Positions 1 through 5,944 of a stretch of DNA of 9,012 nt are shown here, in pieces. Both the position numbers and the translations under genes were made by a program. Source of the DNA: an uncultured Desulfomonile sp. (GTDB taxonomy: Bacteria; Desulfobacterota; Desulfomonilia; Desulfomonilales; Desulfomonilaceae); the NCBI GenBank assembly GCA_937915285.1, contig CALDNG010000291.1:1-9012 (forward strand), in the 5' to 3' direction. Numbering within the stretch: position 1 is the stretch's first letter; every line of letters starts with the position of its first letter. The notes under the pieces were generated by a model. The model had not been told where the DNA came from. It ran no database searches and was given only the letters and a program-made list of their open reading frames with translations.

Positions 1-47
1 GACCACCGAGATCTACACTCTTTCCCTACACGACGCTCTTCCGATCT
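1..47. other. Illumina P5/read-1 adapter, not genomic
   Basis: These bases match the last 47 bases of the standard Illumina P5 plus read-1 primer sequence, ending in the familiar CTCTTCCGATCT. The genomic sequence starts at base 48. Read on the minus strand, the adapter supplies a false tail (DRKSVV followed by a stop) to the gene that runs into it. It should be trimmed before any annotation or submission. Confidence 0.98.
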
Positions 48-481
48 GACGCGTCATAAGTAACCGCGCCCTCAGGATTCTTTGTGAAAGCCTTCACAAA
101 GCATGATGAAGCGCAACCGGGTTCACTGCAGTGCATACACTGTTTTTTGACAAAAATAGGCCTGGATTTGTCCAGTGGATTCTCAAACCTGTTGACCACC
201 GTGTATGTGTCGGCGTTGGTCCGCCTTATTCGCTCAAATACGCTCCTGTCTTTCTCATATTCACTGAGCGAGAGTTGATTTGGAAGTTTGTTCCACTCTT
301 TACAGGCCCATTCGCATCTTCGGCAGCCAATGCAAACCGTTGTGTCAACCAACACACCGTACTGGTTAGGATAGCCAGGCAGGTTCTCCACACCGGCGGA
401 GGCTGAACGAACCCCTAACAAGCTTGAGGTAAGTCCTGCGCTCGCTACAGCCTTTAAAAAGGTTCTTCTGTTTGTATCCAT
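48..481 (-). CDS. hmcB: HmcB-like Tat-exported [4Fe-4S] ferredoxin subunit, 3' end missing
   Basis: This is a periplasmic iron-sulfur electron carrier of the HmcB/DsrO/DmsB-like family, expected to pass electrons between the multiheme cytochrome and an NrfD-type membrane subunit. About 145 residues are genomic. A twin-arginine signal is clear: NRRTFLK at residues 4-10, a hydrophobic stretch, and a likely cleavage after ASA (27-29). The motif C50-x2-C53-x2-C56-x3-C60 binds one [4Fe-4S] cluster, and C115-x2-C118-x4-C123-x3-C127 makes a second site. More cysteines would be expected in the lost C-terminal part. ATG at 481 is preferred over GTG at 511 because AAGGAG lies at 492-497. The apparent C-terminus DRKSVV and its stop are adapter-encoded. 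It follows the 40-residue membrane protein by 61 bases and probably belongs to the same operon. The family is sure; HmcB rather than another homologue is inferred from the adjacent sixteen-heme cytochrome. Confidence 0.88.
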
Positions 482-491
482 ATTGGGCCCT

Positions 492-497
492 CTCCTT
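492..497 (-). promoter_or_regulatory. Ribosome binding site that sets the hmcB start
   Basis: Minus-strand AAGGAG, within AAAAAGGAGAGG, lies about 10 bases before the ATG at 481. It supports this ATG over the GTG at 511, and it places the twin-arginine motif at residues 5-6, where a Tat signal should have it. Confidence 0.7.
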
Positions 498-500
498 TTT

Positions 501-519
501 GGCCACCACACAATTGGCC
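501..519 (-). promoter_or_regulatory. Small stem-loop just upstream of the hmcB ribosome binding site
   Basis: GGCCA and TGGCC form a perfect 5-bp stem with a 9-base loop, ending three bases before the Shine-Dalgarno core. It could influence hmcB translation or processing of the operon message relative to hmcA. A run of A, not T, follows on the minus strand, so it is not a canonical intrinsic terminator. A function is only inferred. Confidence 0.35.
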
Positions 520-542
520 GAATTGCTCCTAATAGGCCTGGA

Positions 543-665
543 TTAGTCCTTTTCCCGATATGTCAGAAATCTCCAGAAGGAAATGAAGGTGAAAAGGTAG
601 ATTATTACAACCAGGTATTCCATTCCCTTGGTGTAGGTGTAGAATTCGTGAAGTATGTTAGGCAT
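543..665 (-). CDS. 40-residue single-pass membrane protein between hmcA and hmcB (HmcD-like in size)
   Basis: A short gene that automatic callers can miss. The minus strand reads ATG at 665 to TAA at 543, 40 codons, preceded by AGAGGTGA about five bases before the ATG. The protein starts [14 protein letters not shown], then has a hydrophobic segment at about residues 17-35 rich in V, I, L, F and W, and ends in a charged tail (YREKD). Basic residues gather after the helix (R32, R37, K39), suggesting that the C-terminus faces the cytoplasm. It starts 32 bases after the hmcA stop and ends 61 bases before hmcB, so co-transcription is likely. Hmc operons are known to include a tiny membrane protein, HmcD, and this may be its counterpart, but I cannot show homology and the position differs from the classical hmcABCDEF order. 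A structural or assembly role in the complex is inference. The good ribosome binding site and membrane-helix composition argue against a chance ORF. Confidence 0.72.
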   Translation of the reverse strand: MPNILHEFYTYTKGMEYLVVIIYLFTFISFWRFLTYREKD

Positions 666-697
666 AATTGTCACCTCTCTCGACTATAGCGATCAGA

Positions 698-2476
698 TTA
701 TTTGAGCCCTACTGAATCCATCTTCAATGCTTGTCTGGCCGTTTGCAGGGAATTTGCCTTGGGTTGATGGCATTTTTCGCATTCCAGGGATCTCGGTTTT
801 TGCTTCATCGCCTCGTGGCATCCTATGCATTGCCTGTGGTATGCAGCCATTAAGCCTGGTCTTCCGAGATCGGCCTGGTCAAAGCTCTTGGTGTGACATG
901 ATACGCAAGCTGGAACTTTTTTCGATTGAGCTGCCGCCGGTTCACTGTTGTGATGACAGCCGGAGCAGATGGAATCCAGCCCTCGGGATGCGTGAAATGA
1001 CTTTGCCAATGGGCTTTCATTAGAAATCCTGGTCAGGCTTCCTACGATTTTGCCGTGTGGAAATTCTGCCGGTTTAAATTCCCTCTCAATTGTTTTCACC
1101 AGAATTCGGTCGGGGACCTTTTCCTTATCAAAGACAACGGGCAGGTCAGGCATTTCAACAGGTTTGCCCTCCGGCAAACCATTGTGGCATACAGCGCAGG
1201 TCGACTGATTCAAACCCCTTTCAGGCATCGCATCATGGCAGCCTGAGCATTTAGCCGATGACTTGGTGACCTGGTGACATCCTATACAAGCGACCTTGGA
1301 TGTTGCCATGTGGAAGGCCCTCTCGTAACTTATCCCTCCGCCCTTTCTGGAATCGCCTGTGGTTGAATGGCAGTTCTGGCACGCTTCAAGGGAATGATGA
1401 TGACAAGAGCTGCAAAACTGGGCCCTTGGTTCATGCGACTTGTGATTGAAATGGACGGATTTCATGCGGGATTTACCGGCCGAGGGGCTGGCGCTGGGGT
1501 CCCGGCCATCTATTGAAAGGGCCATGAAATCCTTCTGACCCCTTATCAGCCGTGGAACTTTCGCGATTTCTGTTGGAACGGGAACATCGAGACTTTTATG
1601 ACATCCGCCGCATTCAACCGGAGCAAGGTTTTTTTTGCCATCCACTTTGATCAAAAGGGCTGCAGCATCAGTGGTGGACTTCCGATCTTCAATGTTGGCC
1701 TGCGTATGACAGCCTATGCACGCCGCGTGAATAACGTTACGTAGAGATCTAACCTTATCCTTGTCTTGCGACTTGTGACAGGAACCGCACGAGTTTTCGG
1801 TGTCCTTTTTGTAAAAGATTTTCTTAGTTTTTGCGTCATAGCTGTGGTGACATAGATGGCAATTGGAACTCGGTTCCCTGAGGTCCCCGATTATCTCCAC
1901 CTTTCCGGCTATATTGTGGTTTCTGACCTTTTTATTCTGGCTTACCTTTTCTACATGTTTTGCGTGCTGCGCATAATTGAAGATCGGACTCAATGACCAC
2001 TTTGTGTCTTCAACCCCGATTGCCCTAACATGACACTTTCCACAAAGACCGATCAGGGGCCCCGACTTTTTTCCGTCTTTGGTCATCGCCTGGTGACAAC
2101 TTGCGCAGGCGCTATGATAGGCATTCATGATTTCAGACTTGTTGGAGCGGTCGAAGTCCTGTTTTGGAAAATGGTAACTGTCCACCTTTGTAGCCGCCGC
2201 CTGCTTGTCAGAATCCCGGACCAGGTGACATGCTGCGCAATCCTTCGGGGTTCTGGTATTAAGCGCCCTGGTGTGCTGGTCATGGTTGAATCTTACCGGG
2301 GGTCTCTGAAGCTCCCTGGAACTCCCCAAGTGATTGATTACCAGCAGTGGCGTCCTTGAAGAGTCTGCCTGAACTGTTTGCAGGGTGTCAGGGTGGACCA
2401 GGCCTGAAACACCGAGAACGAGGAAGCAACTAAATCCCAGCGCAATGAAGCTGAGTTTATGATTGATCCATGTCAT
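698..2476 (-). CDS. hmcA: HmcA-type hexadecaheme cytochrome c
   Basis: A 592-residue exported class III multiheme cytochrome with exactly sixteen CXXCH motifs, whose first Cys are residues 80, 124, 145, 206, 230, 253, 289, 355, 366, 397, 410, 427, 504, 524, 550 and 566. Sixteen hemes on a chain of this size is the signature of HmcA, the high-molecular-weight cytochrome of sulfate reducers, built from fused cytochrome c3-like modules. Paired axial-ligand histidines of c3 type are visible in the FNHDQH (64-68), AQHAKH (169-174) and FNHKSH (343-348) motifs. The N-terminus is a Sec signal peptide (hydrophobic residues about 8-27, likely cleavage after VQA, residue 37). HmcA is known to accept electrons from periplasmic hydrogenase via cytochrome c3 and to pass them to the membrane complex. 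AGGAGGAG lies seven bases before the ATG; the gene starts 44 bases after the tmcB stop. It is complete. Confidence 0.94.
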   Translation of the reverse strand: MTWINHKLSFIALGFSCFLVLGVSGLVHPDTLQTVQADSSRTPLLVINHLGSSRELQRPPVRFNHDQHTRALNTRTPKDCAACHLVRDSDKQAAATKVDSYHFPKQDFDRSNKSEIMNAYHSACASCHQAMTKDGKKSGPLIGLCGKCHVRAIGVEDTKWSLSPIFNYAQHAKHVEKVSQNKKVRNHNIAGKVEIIGDLREPSSNCHLCHHSYDAKTKKIFYKKDTENSCGSCHKSQDKDKVRSLRNVIHAACIGCHTQANIEDRKSTTDAAALLIKVDGKKNLAPVECGGCHKSLDVPVPTEIAKVPRLIRGQKDFMALSIDGRDPSASPSAGKSRMKSVHFNHKSHEPRAQFCSSCHHHSLEACQNCHSTTGDSRKGGGISYERAFHMATSKVACIGCHQVTKSSAKCSGCHDAMPERGLNQSTCAVCHNGLPEGKPVEMPDLPVVFDKEKVPDRILVKTIEREFKPAEFPHGKIVGSLTRISNESPLAKSFHASRGLDSICSGCHHNSEPAAAQSKKVPACVSCHTKSFDQADLGRPGLMAAYHRQCIGCHEAMKQKPRSLECEKCHQPKANSLQTARQALKMDSVGLK

Positions 2477-2520
2477 TGATCCACTCCTCCTGATTCTTTG
2501 ACGGTTTCATCAAGTTTGGC

Positions 2521-3849
2521 CTAAGCTTGGAGTTCATCCGGTATCTCAATGACTTCCATAAGGATTTCACTGAAGAATTTAACGTGCATGCCGAGTTTAT
2601 ATCCACTAATGATGTCTTCTATGCCGCTATGACAGTTGTGGCAGGGAGTGATGACGATGTGGGCCCCAGTGGCAGCCAGCTGTTCAGCCTTCACGGAGTT
2701 ACCCTTGACCCTGGAAGCTTTCCAGTTGGGTCCGCAGTTTATGACGCCTCCACCGGCTCCGCAGCAGTAGTTATGTTCAAAATCAGGTTCTGGTGGCCTG
2801 AAATCAGAACAGGTGGCATCGATGATCTCTCGCAGCTTGACACCCAAGCCCCTGCCGCGAATGATGTTGCAAGGCTCCTGAACGGTGACGGGGGTCGAGA
2901 ATTTTTTAATTATTTTAAGCCTGCCCGTTGTAATTAATTCGTGATAGAAGTCTACGGCATGAATCAGAGGGATCGGAGGCTCTCTCCAACCCAGCCACTT
3001 GGGTCCGTCATAAACAGCGCCTCTAAAGGCGTGCCCGCATTCACCCATGACTATTCGCCGCGACTTGAGCCTAAGCGCTGCGTCATGGTGTGACCTTTCG
3101 ACCCTGCCCATGGTTTCGAAGTCGCCTGAGTACATCGCCATATTGCTGTTGTCCCATCCGTCGAATGATGGCATCGTCCAATCAACCTTCGCAACAGCCA
3201 TTATCTGGGCGATATTCCCGATGAGTTGGGCCAATATTTTTGGCTCAGGCGCAATGACCGAATAAAAAACGTCTGCGCCCTCTTTGTCCAGTGGAATGCG
3301 GGCGTTTCTTACCTCAGCCCTGGCATCATCCTCCTGCCACTGAAGTGTGTCGATCCACTCATCCTGTTTGACCCACATCTGATTCAGGGTCACGGCGTGG
3401 CTGTTGACTGTGTCCTGAAGAAACTGAGGAACTACTCCGAGTTCACTGCATATTCTACGAACTGTCAGGAGCAGGTAGGCGATATCAATACCGAAGGGGC
3501 AGTACATGCTGCATCGCCGGCACACATTGCATTCTGTCTGGGCAATACGTGAGCACTCCTTGATGAATTCTGGTTGAACCCGACCCTTTTTTTGAACCAA
3601 TGTCCATAGTGTCTGTTTAACTTTGCCGACTGGTGAGAATCTTGGGTCTCTGTCATTGGACAAAAACCAGTGACATGCATCGGAGCATAATCCGCAGTGG
3701 ACACATGTATTCATGTAAACCTTGAACCGTGCCGCAGTCTCTGTATTCATTATCCTGTTAAAAACCACAGCTATGCGTTCAGGTGTCAGTTCCTGGATTG
3801 GCAGATCCATTCCTGCGTCATTCACCAGTGGTAGCGGAGCTAATCCCAT
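2521..3849 (-). CDS. tmcB: TmcB/HmcF-type HdrD-like iron-sulfur protein
   Basis: A 442-residue cytoplasmic electron-transfer subunit related to HdrD and DsrK. Residues C49-x2-C52-x2-C55-x3-C59 and C107-x2-C110-x2-C113-x3-C117 form two ferredoxin-type [4Fe-4S] sites, the second CxxCxxCxxxCP. The C-terminal half carries one complete CCG motif, C327 then C362-C363-G then C403-x2-C406, the type that binds the noncubane cluster in heterodisulfide reductases; a lone C271 (GECGHAF) lies where an N-terminal CCG half might be degenerate. No signal peptide or membrane helix is visible. The frame is open to a TTG at 3906, but ATG at 3849 has a perfect AGGAGG six bases upstream and avoids a 32-base overlap with tmcC, so I choose it. 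It probably exchanges electrons with the cytochrome b TmcC at the inner face; its final substrate (menaquinone, DsrC or another thiol) is not shown. HmcF is the near-equivalent alternative name; the Trp-rich TmcD nearby favours TmcB. Confidence 0.88.
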   Translation of the reverse strand: MGLAPLPLVNDAGMDLPIQELTPERIAVVFNRIMNTETAARFKVYMNTCVHCGLCSDACHWFLSNDRDPRFSPVGKVKQTLWTLVQKKGRVQPEFIKECSRIAQTECNVCRRCSMYCPFGIDIAYLLLTVRRICSELGVVPQFLQDTVNSHAVTLNQMWVKQDEWIDTLQWQEDDARAEVRNARIPLDKEGADVFYSVIAPEPKILAQLIGNIAQIMAVAKVDWTMPSFDGWDNSNMAMYSGDFETMGRVERSHHDAALRLKSRRIVMGECGHAFRGAVYDGPKWLGWREPPIPLIHAVDFYHELITTGRLKIIKKFSTPVTVQEPCNIIRGRGLGVKLREIIDATCSDFRPPEPDFEHNYCCGAGGGVINCGPNWKASRVKGNSVKAEQLAATGAHIVITPCHNCHSGIEDIISGYKLGMHVKFFSEILMEVIEIPDELQA

Positions 3850-3855
3850 TTCATG

Positions 3856-3861
3856 CCTCCT
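3856..3861 (-). promoter_or_regulatory. Ribosome binding site that sets the tmcB start
   Basis: A consensus AGGAGG on the minus strand stands six bases before ATG 3849. Another ATG lies one base after the AGGAGG, but it is out of frame and too close to be used. This site moves the tmcB start 19 codons inside the longest open frame. Confidence 0.8.
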
Positions 3862-3874
3862 AACTGATAGCCTG

Positions 3875-4522
3875 TTACCAATCTCGCGCGTTTCGGACTG
3901 AGCCAAATTCAGATCCCATGTAAGCTCTTGTAAATGGGAAAAACAGCATGTGGCTCAGTCTGGTGAATGGTATGGCCATCAGCATCACGCATCCGGAAAC
4001 CATGTGAAGAATCAACACGGTTTCATATTCAAACCATTGTCGGTTTGCCGCGAATCCCGTAATGAAAGGAGCGGCAGCTATTAATAAAAGAGCATAGTCT
4101 GATGGTTCGGTAACGAAACGAACCTCTGGAAGCATCAATCTGCGTAACATGAAGAAAAGGCACGCCAACATGACCAGCACGGTCAAAAACTGGGCTGTCA
4201 TTTCAGGGAGGACCCTCCAGTCAGGGCCCCAGGCGAAGGAAAACATTACGACATGGGCAGCAAGAAATATTGGCAGCAAAATTAATGACAAATGAAAGAC
4301 GAATGTAATCAAGGTAACTTCGTACCGAGCCCTCATGTTTCTCGACGCAAACGGAATAATCCAGTGAAACAGCGATCTCAGGCTGTACTTCAGACTCATG
4401 TATGGATAAATAACCTTGTCTTTCTTTGCTAACCGGAGCATTCCTAGAAACTGGTAAATCATGCCGGCAAAGAAAACGAGGAAGGCTATCCAAACCAAAG
4501 GTCCACTTACCAATTCATACAT
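3875..4522 (-). CDS. tmcC: TmcC/HmcE-type NarI-like membrane cytochrome b
   Basis: A 215-residue integral membrane protein resembling the gamma subunit of nitrate reductase and the DsrM/HmcE/TmcC cytochromes b. Five hydrophobic segments are visible at about residues 8-28, 67-93, 107-126, 141-159 and 166-187. Histidines H77 and H90 in helix 2, H173 in helix 5 and H191 just after it are candidates for axial ligands of two b hemes; H53 lies before helix 2. It would link the periplasmic cytochrome module and/or the quinone pool to the cytoplasmic TmcB. ATG at 4522 is preceded by GAGGAG, which directly follows the tmcD stop codon at 4535-4537; only 12 bases separate the genes, so translation may be coupled. 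tmcB begins 25 bases after its stop. The family is confident; the TmcC name rather than HmcE rests on its neighbours tmcB and tmcD. Confidence 0.87.
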   Translation of the reverse strand: MYELVSGPLVWIAFLVFFAGMIYQFLGMLRLAKKDKVIYPYMSLKYSLRSLFHWIIPFASRNMRARYEVTLITFVFHLSLILLPIFLAAHVVMFSFAWGPDWRVLPEMTAQFLTVLVMLACLFFMLRRLMLPEVRFVTEPSDYALLLIAAAPFITGFAANRQWFEYETVLILHMVSGCVMLMAIPFTRLSHMLFFPFTRAYMGSEFGSVRNARDW

Positions 4523-4534
4523 CGGGATTCTCCT

Positions 4535-5818
4535 CTATTTTTTCAAAAGTTCCTTCACCGGAAGGATTTTTCTGAAATATCTGCTATCATCCACACACTT
4601 AACCAGAAGGCTCTCCCCATCCGGGCTGAAAATTGGATCCCACATCTCTTCGAAGGGGCCAAGGACAAGCTTCCCGTCTAGCGCAACAAAATAATTTTTC
4701 CCCAAGGCTATTCTTGCTACAACCATATTGCCGTCCGGACTAAAATACGGGTTCCAAGCCATGTCGAATCCCTGATTCCATGCAACGCCGTCTACTGCAA
4801 TTGTCCAGCGGTTATTATTCTTGACGGCGGCTGCTACATGTTTAGAGTCAAAACTGAAGATGGGCTCTATGACGACGTCGCTAAAGGTGGACTTCCAGAC
4901 AGTGCCATCAACAGCTATTGACCATCTGCCAAAATCAGGGGAAACCACAGCGGCCAATCTTTTTCCGTCCGGACCGAATTTCTGTCTCCACACCTGGTTA
5001 AAAGGCTGATTCCATAGCGGGGAGCCATTTATATGTAGCTGCCATCCTTTAGAACTCAAACCAGGCGCAATGACTTCGTGGGTTCCTGGTATGAAAACCG
5101 GTTCCCACACCGCCTTGAACTGTTCATTCCAGCAAATTCCATCCACTGCAATGGTCTGGCTGCCCGACTTCAGTCGAACTTCGGCAGCTACTCGGGTTCC
5201 GTCCCCACTGAAAGCGCACCCCCAAACATTCAGAAAACGCTGCTCCCACGGATGCCCATTCACAGCCAATCCCCAAATCCCCTTTTTGAAAGTCACAATA
5301 TCTCCCTCGGAAAGTGGTTCCATTTGAACACTTCCGGCCGAATTCCGCCCATCGTTGCTAATGTGCATGCTCCTGACCTGAACAAACTTATGTTCCCAGG
5401 TCTCCCCATTTAAGGAGGCTCCGTAACCCTCTGCGCTTCTAACATTTACCCCTGCAATCTTGCCGTTGGGACTGAAATTGAGATTCCAGACATATTCGAA
5501 AGTGTCATTCCAGGGCTCATCTTCCTCAAATACCGACCATTCGTCCTCGTTCATTGCAATCACAAACAAGACGCCAGCCGGACTAAATTTAAGGGACCAG
5601 GCTTTCTCAAAGGTATTGGACCAAGGCTCACCGTTGACGCAGACGGTAAAGCTTTCATCGCCGGCACGAACCACTGAAGCTATGCGCTCGCCATCCATGC
5701 TTGTAACAAGTTCCTGCACTTCAGAAAAATTCGAAGACCACTGTGAAATGTCTGACAAATTTTTTGAGGGCGTATCCCAATCCCATGACTTCGCCAGGTT
5801 ACTGATTATTTCATTCAT
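4535..5818 (-). CDS. tmcD: TmcD-like Trp-rich repeat (beta-propeller-like) protein
   Basis: A 427-residue protein with 23 tryptophans. It is built from about ten tandem units of 37-39 residues, each reading roughly [VI]-[ND]-G-x-x-W-x3-F-x2-[VA]-W-x4-F-S-x-D-G followed by a hydrophobic strand with A-x-V. The anchor Trp falls at residues 27, 66, 103, 141, 191, 230, 269, 308 and 347, with V385 in the last, weaker unit. Such strand-turn repeats suggest a beta-propeller related to WD40/PD40 types. No signal peptide or membrane helix is seen, so a cytoplasmic place beside TmcB is likely. The known Tmc complex of Desulfovibrio includes a Trp-rich subunit, TmcD, and this gene lies directly ahead of tmcC and tmcB. 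Its job is probably scaffolding; no redox or catalytic motif is visible. The ATG has GGAGGAAG just upstream. The kinase gene ends 126 bases before it. Confidence 0.83.
   Translation of the reverse strand: MNEIISNLAKSWDWDTPSKNLSDISQWSSNFSEVQELVTSMDGERIASVVRAGDESFTVCVNGEPWSNTFEKAWSLKFSPAGVLFVIAMNEDEWSVFEEDEPWNDTFEYVWNLNFSPNGKIAGVNVRSAEGYGASLNGETWEHKFVQVRSMHISNDGRNSAGSVQMEPLSEGDIVTFKKGIWGLAVNGHPWEQRFLNVWGCAFSGDGTRVAAEVRLKSGSQTIAVDGICWNEQFKAVWEPVFIPGTHEVIAPGLSSKGWQLHINGSPLWNQPFNQVWRQKFGPDGKRLAAVVSPDFGRWSIAVDGTVWKSTFSDVVIEPIFSFDSKHVAAAVKNNNRWTIAVDGVAWNQGFDMAWNPYFSPDGNMVVARIALGKNYFVALDGKLVLGPFEEMWDPIFSPDGESLLVKCVDDSRYFRKILPVKELLKK
4589..5740 (-). repeat. Ten tandem 39-residue coding repeats in tmcD
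   Basis: The distances between the anchor tryptophans (W27 to V385) are 39, 37, 38, 50, 39, 39, 39, 39 and 38 residues. The regularity is broken once, in unit 4, by an insertion of about 12 residues (near 165-178, PLSEGDIVTF). The repeats are diverged at DNA level, so this is an old protein-level duplication and not a recent expansion. Confidence 0.75.
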
Positions 5819-5872
5819 TTCTTCCTCCGATCAGGGGAGTCCCGCAAGCAAGAGTATGTTCCTGATGCCGTG

Positions 5873-5887
5873 ATCAGACCTTCTGAT
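5873..5887 (-). promoter_or_regulatory. Inverted repeat in the kinase-tmcD gap
   Basis: ATCAGA-AGG-TCTGAT on the minus strand is a perfect 6-bp inverted repeat with a 3-base centre. It lies in the only sizeable gap (5819-5944) between the regulatory and structural genes. It could be an operator, a weak RNA hairpin or a processing site. There is no T-run after it, so it is not a standard terminator. I found no convincing sigma-70 or sigma-54 promoter in this gap. Confidence 0.35.
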
Positions 5888-5944
5888 GTCCAGACTAAAC
5901 CTTCAACTCCTGCAGCTATTTCTTTTTTGCAAACGAACTCTTTT

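Noticed and set aside
26..47. Stop codon and six-residue DRKSVV end of the hmcB reading frame
   Set aside because: These codons lie in the Illumina adapter, so they are not part of the gene; the CDS is given as partial from base 48.
501..519. Intrinsic terminator between hmcA and hmcB
   Set aside because: The stem is short and followed by A residues and a ribosome binding site, not a T-run; the operon most likely continues.
3850..3906. TTG start at 3906 for tmcB, adding 19 residues
   Set aside because: It overlaps tmcC by 32 bases and uses a rare start, while ATG 3849 has a perfect AGGAGG at proper spacing.
5460..5873. Plus-strand open frames opposite tmcD and other genes
   Set aside because: They lie antisense to genes with clear family motifs and have no domain features of their own; they are shadows.
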